Shown here: positions 29,301 through 32,356 of the stretch, piece after piece | Numbering within the stretch: position 1 is the stretch's first letter | How the letters are laid out: the number at the start of each line of letters is the position of its first letter | Virus record (IMG/VR): IMGVR_UViG_3300023180_000221 | Coordinates: 1-32,702 of that record | Reading direction: 5' to 3' (one strand) | From: a virus | Length of the DNA: 32,702 nucleotides | The notes under the pieces: generated by a model | Databases searched by the model: none | Told to the model about the DNA's origin: nothing | What the model saw: only the letters and a program-made list of their open reading frames with translations | Translations under genes and position numbers: made by a program

Positions 29301-29587
29301 CCAAACTCTTCGATACCAGCAGTGGTTCCTAAACCTGGTCTGTTATCAATATAGTGGATACCAGGCATGAGCATGATCGTAAACTGGTCGAAACGATCAT
29401 TATCAAAACCTGGCAGGTAAGAATATCTTGCAATTTCTAAGAATGCACGCTGAATACTCTTGAATGGTACTACTGGTGAATTTCCTCTATTAGATAACGC
29501 ATCTGTTGCGTTAAAGTCATCAGGAGAAACATAAAGATACTTACCAGTCTTAGAGCTGATAAGGTTATCCAGACGTGTTAATGGCAT
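14318..29587 (-). CDS. Giant repetitive virion structural protein, 5089 aa
   Basis: A single uninterrupted frame of 15.3 kb starts at ATG 29587 (MPLTRLDNLISSKTGKYLYV). I recognise this N-terminus as that of very large structural proteins in cyanomyoviruses. Residues 1-650 are beta-rich (MLMPGIHYIDNRPG). About 700-2770 hold repeated helical modules (C-x-x-DIG-x-x-x-DA and DAxNLIxxN units, listed separately), with a duplicated beta domain inserted at about 1422-1621. The remaining 2300 residues are beta-type with fibre-like segments, ending in a recurrent phage C-terminus (LPDGARTGDTVRIVDVGG, QGWWLMEV). No transmembrane segment or enzyme motif is seen. A late promoter precedes it and the collar genes follow. 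It is likely a long tail or baseplate-associated fibre; the exact location is unknown. Confidence 0.88.
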   Translation of the reverse strand: MPLTRLDNLISSKTGKYLYVSPDDFNATDALSNRGNSPVVPFKSIQRAFLEIARYSYLPGFDNDRFDQFTIMLMPGIHYIDNRPGLGTTAGIEEFGFNPSTGEWTDDSILDISNPNNVFYKFNNTEGGAIIPRGSSLVGYDLRRTMVRPLYVPDPADSTEPRSAIFNVTGGCYFWQFTIKDGQTTSESPLYNAEKGTGEVYYSAKDFTKLTAPNYSHHKLTVFEYADKEELGLFYQKIAKAFSEYQPSIDNPGEFGTRVQENRIVGPLSDSRVIESLTFDQIEGSATNVTVTTKINHGYFQGQFVAVSNTEIDDVLEGIFQIKAIDQNDPRKFVYEVPVVPAAIGTGITDGKTVSVDGSPSLGQNAQTLAEVDSVESASPYVFNCSIRSTWGICGIWANGLKATGFKSMVIAQYTGVSLQKDDRAFIRYDEYSNTWNQASLTDAFATVPYHTKGDSYWKDDWRNFHVRASEDAFIQNVSIFAVGFADHFLMESGGDMSITNSNSNFGNTSLHAIGFKGFAFNQDKGGFITDIIPPQQVQQTASNTKRIQYYTIDIPASNDPDNHTKIYFGSEDVNTPEDRAAATIEGYRIGSKQDEKLYVKLDPFVAGGEEVFEATLEPTGFVKYVATADILNPSRADVAFDTRSESESNRSFDAANRIEDNRRFIQEEVFGYILEKYPRLQNISYVNPGLDPAANRYFDAKNLIQANRQEIVDTAYQQMIDTYGESNIQGAGPDGKCKRDIGFIVDAISEDLRDGGNANIIEATKFYFDADGNFLTNGLEDEEEYAIFAFNRARDLCKKAIANLLTVKAEIFDPEAAVVSNSHADAANLITTNKEFIAKEAYERMLTAYPAYTPQAGNSEQDCLDDVYDVIDEILYNLKYGGNDKVYDAALVYVTNVFEGNPVETFIDAERDEAAAVFAEAKNIAIQVMRNEDVTVSAGNPLTQVKDLTITPDTASPACQEVAAALDTLFSIIVQAIGSDAGVGSISNITRTSPSGIIPGVTIGSKGSENALDSSGVTIDSANKQDPAGRNKDARNQIVANRDYILDSALAEIGVYHPDFLIPGDTDDDTSRFSDAYRFIRRNKKEIQDRAVAAIALNHPDFKFPGDSNTAASYRYADAYRLIQQNRDEIQDRALAQIAIDYPDFYFPNDAQTTSNSRFADAYRLIQNNREVIINAAYANMIGVYPNAVFTEYKCKRDIGYYIDAISLSVFAQTNRYARKFVSEYFDANGAPISNGLLGEETESRRAFQEARDLMKQAVTNTLVGAVYTDPTVTADPATGSNTDPNSCANVRSAIDNCAEVVDDVLAAQSLLVLAAETPTQQEAGELKCRRDIGYYVDAVALDLLMGGNEYSYRFAAEYFENATTPISNGLVGEVGESLTAFRKARDLIQQAVSNQLYEKDLTITADNAPGSPYGQGVQTMTPAGVLYSPSTGNCTFTVNSHGLEVGQSIAIANNSITFTCTMDGNNTQHTLPDNRSSLTYGEKYVRITAADQNTFTVNVGASGPNQTFDPTDALYNASTGQLVINIGTHNLPVGAGVVLVDDSFTFTCDQDGNATQHTYPRSTDPASGTSLTIIASDPAAGTITVNVGDAGSASGSAHTFVSAAAGAVQHYPQSVHTFVSADPDCIKFGSNTYNQFTSNLCADVQSSAATLHTIIEDIFLDGNLNDLPLSVNKGEREFNELKCHRDIGYLIDAVALDMFNRGTKWTREFTLQYFDNGVPISNGLVGEVAESVTAFEAAKSFMTAAVTNQLYYKDLGITPDPLTGDNQDPASCANVRSTIEGLVDGVITVLQDGNLSQLPALSERDLRDGEVKCRRDIGHVVDAIAQDLWFGGNEYTIAATKEYFDANGLITNGVDNEVGPSVTAFKRAADAMNLAVNNGLYVKDLEITLDRIGEPAFVSDIHADAYNIVLNNAAFIAAEAYEAMIQQFPSYTPSEGNSAQDCKDDIVNVLKEVMWDVKYGGNSKTYEAAQIYQSGKFFPEGLDIFPADPEFGDAFTKNDITWTWNGTYWTVATFLDDTQSEPDQGERDEAAFAFEKAKEIAIKVLRQETITPLQTSIAQVIDTTIVDDWDADENLPKCGTAAAAVDSLMGIIIQSIGNDTDGKGNLDDVLKTKPEQPSAYNVLNDSYADAANLIESNLMFIAKEAYERMLVDFPAYSPNTGNTAKDCMDDVVTVATEILYNLRYGGNDRTWDAANVYVTNVLNGITLPTFVDAERSEAARVFEYARDIAVQVMRNETVTVSSGNTYVQYFDRGITVDPSNPTCADQASAINTLFGIIIQAIGTDAGVGSITSIARTEPTAAVLNNPYQIGNCSDVLSTIDTLTGIVCDALVLGIDSLPPVNNGEWDCANVRATIETLFDIVTEAVDTKSLAGLPLVNTGDFTTNNEASKCFRDVSYIVDAVVSDLRLGGNISTVQAGEAYYVGNELTFIDDEKTETIDAWNYVGSIAVAAMRNFNYLRKDCSTTQDSAIVNVGSTEGIIIGMKVEEYAQGDFTADNQLTSGATLITSNIAADTYVKQIIDDQRIELGVRGSRLVTGNIVTCNQTSSSTYLWFTFDSGTWADVAPTVDYSITQAQEYPECANIASAITTLIGNITTIINSGLGSVTRSEQQVNTNLLAARATVFTVDTTGLGSTNAHQFETGTPVRLVPRPRFDYETGKYVDVDKRLVRLPNGFETNRTYYVIAPGRRTEPERFDSPGDVFDGSDQTKLMLATSKENAAAGIYIYSSETSTIDENVEIDIYQFVLDDKYDLHQYKCKLDIGGSVTNGIRSDVSHIFDLPSTAVTPQRVFIRAREGFELPRIGEQDIDDAFIAYQDGTQQGRINAQSEFFVRYQTNKVFTLHTTFSDAQNNQNSVQFFPGQDDLEFNVYANKRRSPMRFDPAYSTLENTTGKWYLQVKNESDEDSVDPSVYQSSILWRLHDKAYNDDSGKVKTTDTWFTRLEDTRDADERIYRLRYVIPKYLENARDPINGFVIKTRTDDTRKLVPQKILLKPVSGNVYDAYFENPRQSGERIGWTTDEILDANLSTDAAYDPYRKDLTGAGINYELYIRTSSFVKATVQSGRFIQDELDENIKYLELTVYDLGIDTVNASGLRNETFTTVKITAPQGGAFVTNKTQSTVENQVSFTGFSSGLANIHGYFSVGSDHYLIIKNIRGGILEYSEYDNVRFTQGTVFADMVADQDFGKSLPLKTLIRKGYPEYYYKQEGSNVYTMTPGDLVQDNKGNQYYIESVEDVGIIDDTFYIFGVDELQRRIPNQQDGIYYLSAVRANISPFPTGPGNQGNFRNFKFSQPISKLYPLNYKNDPLWFKYAGTSDKEKALAFDQIDPPATFSAADNYIHGLVTVNDFKGSITREAMYDLTQNPAFINNTYTGDRSIEAQEGNATSGSEDRKIPISGDSNVFTDQRYYVELRRPSIARAGNHTFEYLGFGPGNYSTGLPARQEIVLTPTEDFYAQSKKQDAGIVFYTGLNSNGDLYIGNRKINAITGEETFLEAAVLTDSADDSEDIGALVTTFDTPVTFNENITVVGGDGSEFSTFTSPLTVSVNDNDLTKQRYSFIVRSNVASQDQVTLAEQDETLDRTSYIPADLGDIRLDKNKISAAIFEWNPRLNGQNYQIQTHTAGGFPSNVTPNQSADYDASDLANSGTSVNADLQNVNYSGVVPEAGDMLLKGKEVGGSGSLGWILANYFQNVASIGQLIFDNSNVVKITWVDSNQNSLTNRQVGITGSSQIRLSNMYFNEELNLTWQVVSPEGDVFSPDKNYCHFLVGNAIGTDTLNWSDILDGTIEEPPATVDPANPPTVEFSNSSWKEWGLIGGEALRTDTETIGQYRLGVNTVARAPQSSYQMGFVHSAATPAANLDVVGTAFISGRITEDWLDHTEFADRDKTAQRVAFIVGGDHVTPTDYATLRVSTAGGAIPEAGRPANLGYLGVNASDAELDHALTVIGDARFTEDVRFQRDITIYTDGGTDTAEIRTGITTGTFDILPNTTFTGTLRIAPWVEVVELFNTTQQPQLVQLGTTSYDSTVQLGATPNAQPGGELTNSRVWIGGAYNNNESLSYTLVRTKTFNTYGDFFLGTQRGIGDEVRLSASASTVSFFSNSGGPSIINFATNASEVNIAGQGGKTTINNQLEVIASAKFNGDVHICGGVASFSFVGGRGQIGSAIVAHDDGVLSETEFNKNIDIINVERLQLGDEGFQQIDTAGGVGSVWGGADYQTDQGKGLPVLTGDEYYLPLKYSVFDNDDEILYSVGDYLLVDTTVSGARHPEFLQILELTQVGAAGAPPSNGIYIKVKRQPFGTFTAIRTDHPDTTSVYKVNVQFDSTWTEQALDNTGPTDNVYLAEFGGALQTGDYVIIDREDTDNDGIFDQGEVILYQTPLVQNVQKFRISNCGDPDTDVFVVDSTTGEVTIGNPDVPGSQLVVNSSFRVDGGCGSLSDIRFTASATVGQNYVDSVVVTSPDKVFTDIKVGDYLVQKTDGASVKCDIDTRIIYVEEHINQAGNGTVRRLWLDRPLLGGSTGTFTFAAERNELFEVSDGQGNLTFEMNTCSGSATLGNFVMRSELEFAFSTSGDIDEGDPAGVADLIASIDIEDVRTNWIAESYWFDPQWINAGGPSTTLTGAVASGTDVTVGQLNVQGVGEGNGVFKVDDLIWVGAPTTAATGTGEFEIMQITDIQGVDVGSPVFITKRYVEGTTDGTGPGNSYYNWPTGSVVRRVLKHPEWSRIKDIQIRQRPTSGSPVPIGSIILEKGYIVQQKLDYTNWIKLRNPNNPTQSNTSVFSYIEDWNNYWFHVPANMFGKNHANINDEQQQDGAIPYRNGTLTVANDLKFAGGSIEVYDSVNKTRLFSVINDDGHPDHIGLVSWDAAVIGRGPFTLFGVTAPEEVILNPESDVPTFRVDSDGNAQIKQTLTITGATPAVGTLGSPNIENFKVGNLGEDGASEFTIKQDRSINAFGFTNYYTASGGRHTRYISSASDEADLFLTPNVIYMVNTTSATTLIVTLPDGARTGDTVRIVDVGGNLNYNTSLVLRTPETSGTPIQGDSTGTLLGGRITPYPSGELVVQTANAAFTLIYLGGEDSNGQIGIPASVQGWWLMEV
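24725..25324 (-). repeat. Duplicated beta domain inserted in a repeat module
   Basis: Two adjacent copies of about 95-100 residues share YSPSTGNCTFTVNSHGLEVG / YNASTGQLVINIGTHNLPVG, then FTCTMDGNNTQHTLP / FTCDQDGNATQHTYPRSTD, then FTVNVGASG / ITVNVGDAG. They sit between the KDLTIT strand and the CADVQSS helix that are contiguous in other modules, so they look like an insertion followed by duplication. Confidence 0.72.
26003..26488 (-). repeat. Four tandem 42-43-residue repeats in the giant protein
   Basis: Units start at the aspartate codons at 26488, 26362, 26233 and 26104, spaced 126, 129 and 129 bp. Each reads DAxRxIxxNxxxIxDxAxAxIxxxxPDFxxPxD (for example DAYRLIQQNRDEIQDRALAQ), the fourth unit being more diverged. 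Looser copies occur elsewhere in the protein (DAANLITTNKEFIAKEAYER and similar). Confidence 0.82.
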
Positions 29588-29628
29588 GATTTATTCTGAC
29601 CCTGCGGTGTAAACTTTATCCTCGGATT

Positions 29629-29636
29629 TATTTATA
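29629..29636 (-). promoter_or_regulatory. T4-type late promoter of the giant structural gene
   Basis: On the minus strand an exact TATAAATA octamer lies 42-49 bases upstream of the ATG at 29587, as expected for a gp55-directed late promoter of T4-like phages. The leader between has a weak ribosome binding site (CAGGGTCAG). It overlaps the stop codon of the 39-residue gene upstream. Confidence 0.75.
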
Positions 29637-29751
29637 CGCGAGGTCTGTACCTATCTCCCATGATAAGCATTTTGGAGATTTCCTTACAACACAGATAAAT
29701 GTATCCGAACTGTTCAGACCACGTACAATCGCCCTTGATTTTGTTTATCAT
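29632..29751 (-). CDS. Small hypothetical protein, 39 aa
   Basis: The frame starts at ATG 29751, overlapping the oxygenase stop (ATGA), and ends at TAA 29634-29632. It reads MINKIKGDCTWSEQFGYIYL through CCKEISKMLIMGDRYRPRV. It fills the otherwise empty gap between the oxygenase gene and the late promoter exactly, which together with the 4-base overlap supports a real gene. There is a CC pair and a basic C-terminus, but no known domain. Its stop codon is part of the TATAAATA late promoter. Confidence 0.5.
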   Translation of the reverse strand: MINKIKGDCTWSEQFGYIYLCCKEISKMLIMGDRYRPRV

Positions 29752-30389
29752 AGTTTTAACCAGTGATTTTTCATATCATCTTTTATGTTATTTCTCCATC
29801 CATCTTCTGTATAAAGATCAAATGCAATCGTAACTCTTTCAGTTTCTCCTTCCCACCTATCAGTATAGTGTTTTAACCAACCAGGAAACAAAGTAATTTT
29901 GTTTTTAATGTTCTCGGATACATATGGATTGGGCAAATATGGGTGAACATAGTATGTGTTGGTGCCATAAGTATCTAAAGAAATATGACCACTAAGATAA
30001 GTGTATGGATCAGTTCCATGACAATGTGTTTGTATTTTCTGTCCTTTTCTCATAACATTTGCCCAGCACTGAACGTATACATCGTTCATTTGCATAGAAA
30101 AATAGTCCAGAAATTTTTTGTGAAATTTAGCGATTTCAGTTTTCAATTCTGATCCATGATCAAATTCCAACAAATTGTAGTATGGTGACCTAGACGTTAA
30201 ACTGTGTTTACCTAGTCCTGTGCCAGAATCAGTTACAAATTTAGTTGAATTGATAATATCTTGTTCTTTTTGTAGTATTTCTTCCTTCAGAGGATTTAAA
30301 TCTAGTGTTAGAATATCCTCTCCATATGGGAAACTCCAATATGGAGCAAACGGAGTATATTCACTAGATTTAAAAATCTGAATTTCCAT
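29748..30389 (-). CDS. 2OG-Fe(II) oxygenase of the 2OG-FeII_Oxy_5 type
   Basis: I start this at ATG 30389 (MEIQIFKSSE), giving 213 residues. The open frame upstream is tRNA. The family signature is visible: WANVMRKGQKIQTHCHGTDP (H122, H124), LSGHISLD, ITLFPGWLKHYTDRW (H174) and TERVTIAFDL (R185). This pattern (HxH, SG, FPxWLxH, RxxIAF) fits the putative 2OG-Fe(II) oxygenase family 5 rather than the P4H type. The ribosome binding site GGAGGAG lies two bases before the ATG and is the 3' acceptor strand of tRNA-Asn. The substrate is unknown. Confidence 0.83.
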   Translation of the reverse strand: MEIQIFKSSEYTPFAPYWSFPYGEDILTLDLNPLKEEILQKEQDIINSTKFVTDSGTGLGKHSLTSRSPYYNLLEFDHGSELKTEIAKFHKKFLDYFSMQMNDVYVQCWANVMRKGQKIQTHCHGTDPYTYLSGHISLDTYGTNTYYVHPYLPNPYVSENIKNKITLFPGWLKHYTDRWEGETERVTIAFDLYTEDGWRNNIKDDMKNHWLKL

Positions 30390-30391
30390 AA

Positions 30392-30464
30392 CTCCTCCAC
30401 CTGGGCTCGAACCAGGGACATAGTGATTAACAGTCACTCGCTCTACCGACTGAGCTATAGAGGA
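30392..30464 (-). tRNA. tRNA-Asn (GTT)
   Basis: A full cloverleaf is present: acceptor TCCTCTA/TGGAGGA, D arm, anticodon stem AGTGA/TCACT with loop CTGTTAA, and T arm CCTGG/CCAGG. Discriminator is G, as usual for Asn. CCA is not encoded. It lies two bases upstream of the oxygenase start codon. Confidence 0.93.
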
Positions 30465-30468
30465 ATGT

Positions 30469-30492
30469 ATTCGCTATTCGGAAATAGCGAAT
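30469..30492. other. Perfect 10-bp hairpin between tRNA-Asn and tRNA-Ala
   Basis: ATTCGCTATT and AATAGCGAAT form a perfect 10-bp inverted repeat with a 4-base loop (30479-30482). The last arm base is the discriminator position of tRNA-Ala. It has no T tract, so it is not a standard terminator. A processing signal or spacer is possible. Confidence 0.75.
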
Positions 30493-30564
30493 GGAGAATA
30501 GCGGACTCGAACCGCTGACATCCTGCTTGCAAAGCAGGCGCTCTACCAACTGAGCTAATTCCCC
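30492..30564 (-). tRNA. tRNA-Ala (TGC)
   Basis: Cloverleaf with acceptor GGGGAAT/ATTCTCC (one G-U pair), anticodon stem CCTGC/GCAGG with loop TTTGCAA, T arm AGCGG/CCGCT and discriminator A. CCA is not encoded. Confidence 0.95.
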
Positions 30565-30568
30565 GAAG

Positions 30569-30655
30569 CGGAGAGTTAGGGATTTGAACCCTAGAAGAGG
30601 TTGCCCCCTTACAGCATTTCCAGTGCTGCTCCTTAAACCACTCGGACAACTCTCC
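30569..30655 (-). tRNA. tRNA-Ser (GGA)
   Basis: Class II tRNA of 87 bases: acceptor GGAGAGT/ACTCTCC, anticodon stem CAGCA/TGCTG with loop CTGGAAA (anticodon GGA), long variable arm, T arm TAGGG/CCCTA and discriminator G. Confidence 0.93.
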
Positions 30656-30660
30656 CCGAG

Positions 30661-30734
30661 AGCCACAAGTCGGACTTGAACCGACGACCTACGGTTTACA
30701 AAACCGTTGCTCTATCCAGCTGAGCTATAGTGGC
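30661..30734 (-). tRNA. tRNA-Thr (TGT), 5' end inside an oxygenase gene
   Basis: Anticodon stem ACGGT/ACCGT with loop TTTGTAA, T arm GTCGG/CCGAC, D arm normal. The acceptor GCCACTA/TTGTGGC has a T-T mismatch at pair 6-67. The first ten bases overlap the last codons and TAG stop of the upstream oxygenase gene. Confidence 0.9.
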
Positions 30735-31297
30735 AAGTATGCTACATTAATAATAACGCGATGATCATGCTCAGGGATTCCACCTGCATGATAATGCAAA
30801 CCATTGAAATGTAAAAGTCTACCCTTCACGGGATCAACTTGTGTTAACACTTCTTCCTGAACATTATAGGGCATGTTAGGAACTTTGTCAACATATTTCT
30901 TCTTAAGAAGAGTAGTTGGACCATCAGATGTGTTCACGTAATATAATAGCACATTATGGGGGAAATGTACATCTACGTGATAAAAACTTTTGTCCTGCTT
31001 TAGAACGTTCTTCATAGGCGTTTGCCAAAATGCTCTAGCACCAAGAACCTTATCAATTTTTACACCTGCTGTCTTAGCAAACATATCGAAGATATCAAAG
31101 AATGCACCACAGTATTTGCTGCAGTTAGACGATCTCTGATAAAAGATCTCATGGGAAAATCCTTGTGTCTTGTCACCTTCACAACCAGAGAGGTTAAACC
31201 TGTGTCTCCAGTCTACTGTTCCAGATAGCAAGAGAGAATAAATCTCGTCTTGCATCTCTTTTGTTACAGCATCATCATGTACGTTATAATCTAGCAA
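30725..31297 (-). CDS. 2OG-Fe(II) oxygenase, 190 aa
   Basis: The motifs are FYHVDVHFPHNVLLYY (H107, D109), GPTTLL, KGRLLHFNGLHYHAGG (distal H168 or H170) and EHDHRVIINV (R180). This is a complete DSBH oxygenase of a type recurrent in T4-like cyanophages and different in sequence from the other three here. The start is TTG 31297, overlapping the cpeT stop by 14 bases. ATG 31255 would remove 14 residues (including YNVHDD) that look conserved. The stop TAG lies inside tRNA-Thr. The substrate is unknown. Confidence 0.83.
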   Translation of the reverse strand: MLDYNVHDDAVTKEMQDEIYSLLLSGTVDWRHRFNLSGCEGDKTQGFSHEIFYQRSSNCSKYCGAFFDIFDMFAKTAGVKIDKVLGARAFWQTPMKNVLKQDKSFYHVDVHFPHNVLLYYVNTSDGPTTLLKKKYVDKVPNMPYNVQEEVLTQVDPVKGRLLHFNGLHYHAGGIPEHDHRVIINVAYLPL

Positions 31298-31808
31298 ATT
31301 TCAAATGACCCCAATCAGAACCCCAAACTTTCTCATTGGTAGTTGCATCTAATCCTTCATCAACTACCCAATATTCTGTGTCAGTTAACATAATATCATT
31401 TCTAAGGTACGTTTTAGTACCTCGCCAATCAACCCAACACTCGCAAGAATCAATCTTGCCTCTAAAAGATCTTTCATGAGATCTCTCAAAGACTACATCA
31501 CAACCATCTCTAGGAATGAGATCGTCATCTGTGATTTGATCAATGTTCTTACACTCTACAAATCTAGATGGATTCTTGACTTCGTAGTTTTTCAGACGAT
31601 ATTTACGGTCTGATTCTTCTTCGATTACATCAAGAACAAACTGTCTGTATGGTCTATTTAGTGCATAGTTATATGCTTGCTCTCCATAGAACCTATTCTC
31701 ACCAATCTTTCTATGCGAAATGCGAATGTGTGCATAACGAGTAGGATGAGTTTGTGCCTGACGTTTATTAGCAAATGTACCTTCAAGGTATTCAATAAAT
31801 TGACTCAT
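31284..31808 (-). CDS. cpeT: CpeT/CpcT-like phycobiliprotein lyase (auxiliary metabolic gene)
   Basis: The protein has the CpeT/CpcT family pattern: an N-terminal helix (MSQFIEYLEGTFANKRQAQT), the RFYGEQAYNYALNRPYRQ strand region (39-56), GCDVVFERS, FRGKIDSCECWVDWRGTKTY and WVVDEGLDATTNEKVWGSDW. The 174-residue length is close to phage homologues. Cellular CpcT/CpeT attach bilins to phycocyanin or phycoerythrin beta subunits. Cyanophage copies are established auxiliary genes that may hold bilins or support phycobilisome function during infection. The start overlaps the upstream stop (ATGA). This gene is the strongest marker of a cyanobacterial host. Confidence 0.88.
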   Translation of the reverse strand: MSQFIEYLEGTFANKRQAQTHPTRYAHIRISHRKIGENRFYGEQAYNYALNRPYRQFVLDVIEEESDRKYRLKNYEVKNPSRFVECKNIDQITDDDLIPRDGCDVVFERSHERSFRGKIDSCECWVDWRGTKTYLRNDIMLTDTEYWVVDEGLDATTNEKVWGSDWGHLKFARL

Positions 31809-32065
31809 TCTGGTATAAGTTCTGGATTAATAAGTTCTAGTTCAAACAAAACAGGATGACACTCTTCAGCAATTAAGTAATCAGAGAACCTGAAGATATC
31901 CTCCATTGTGTATGAAGGATTTATTGCTGCTTCAGATAGAATCCACTTATCTTCCTTATCTTCTTTCTCTAGCATATCGAAAGCAAAAGGAATATTCTCA
32001 ATATAATACATCAATACGGGTTCATTGTCAATAAAGACATGTTTACGACTGATTGTGTATTTCAT
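31805..32065 (-). CDS. Hypothetical protein coupled to cpeT, 86 aa
   Basis: The frame starts at ATG 32065 (MKYTISRKHVFIDNEPVLMY) and ends ELINPELIPE. It is acidic (KEDKEDKWILSEAA) with a beta-hairpin-like N-terminus, no membrane segment and no known domain. It overlaps cpeT by 4 bases, so the two are translated together. It is the first protein gene after tRNA-Leu. Confidence 0.65.
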   Translation of the reverse strand: MKYTISRKHVFIDNEPVLMYYIENIPFAFDMLEKEDKEDKWILSEAAINPSYTMEDIFRFSDYLIAEECHPVLFELELINPELIPE

Positions 32066-32081
32066 TCCTAGTGTATGTTAC

Positions 32082-32109
32082 TTTCCTGACAATAGTATTT
32101 AACAGGAAA
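32082..32109. other. Inverted repeat between tRNA-Leu and the cpeT operon
   Basis: TTTCCTG (32082-32088) and CAGGAAA (32103-32109) form a perfect 7-bp inverted repeat with a 14-base AT-rich centre, abutting the 3' end of tRNA-Leu. On the minus strand the centre includes TTAAATACTAT. It could be an operator, a processing hairpin or chance. Confidence 0.5.
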
Positions 32110-32194
32110 TAGGACGAGCGGGACTTGAACCCGCACGATCTTTACAATCAACAGATTTTAAGTCTGGTGTGTCTACCAATTCCACCACCGTCCC
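32110..32194 (-). tRNA. tRNA-Leu (TAA)
   Basis: Class II tRNA of 85 bases: acceptor GGGACGG/TCGTCCT (with G-U wobbles at both ends), anticodon loop CTTAAAA on stem CCAGA/TCTGT (outer pair mismatched), variable arm, T arm GCGGG/CCCGC and discriminator A. Its 5' end directly abuts the stop codon of the 42-aa gene. Confidence 0.93.
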
Positions 32195-32323
32195 TCAAGC
32201 AAGCACTAGAAGTTTTTTCTTGAGTGCTTGGCGTCGTGCCTTTGCCTGACGTAATGCCTGAGGTTTCAGACTACGCTTCTTCTCTTTTTTAGAGTGCTTC
32301 TGCCAGTTAGGAAGCGTAGTCAT
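32195..32323 (-). CDS. Small very basic protein, 42 aa
   Basis: The frame starts at ATG 32323 (MTTLPNWQKHSKKEKKRSLK), continues PQALRQAKARRQALKKKLLV and ends LA before TGA 32197-32195. Fifteen of 42 residues are K or R, suggesting RNA or DNA binding, though no fold is recognised. TGAGG precedes the ATG, and a TATAAT box lies about 25 bases upstream. The stop abuts tRNA-Leu without a spacer. Confidence 0.6.
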   Translation of the reverse strand: MTTLPNWQKHSKKEKKRSLKPQALRQAKARRQALKKKLLVLA

Positions 32324-32345
32324 TGGTCTGCCTCAGTACCTAGTA

Positions 32346-32351
32346 ATTATA
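32346..32351 (-). promoter_or_regulatory. Extended -10 promoter before the basic protein and tRNA-Leu
   Basis: On the minus strand a perfect TATAAT is preceded by TGTGC, the same context as at 5637-5642 (TGTGCTATGGT). No good -35 box is seen. It would drive the 42-aa gene, tRNA-Leu and possibly the cpeT operon. Confidence 0.45.
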
Positions 32352-32356
32352 GCACA

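Noticed and set aside
30390-30437. N-terminal extension of the oxygenase (16 residues, MTVNHYVPGSSPGGG)
   Set aside because: The extension is the translation of tRNA-Asn. ATG 30389 has a perfect ribosome binding site and begins the protein-like sequence.
30427-30666. Two overlapping frames of 64 and 79 codons
   Set aside because: They are read through tRNA-Ser, tRNA-Ala and part of tRNA-Asn. Strings such as GELAQLVERLLCKQ are familiar spurious translations of tRNA genes.
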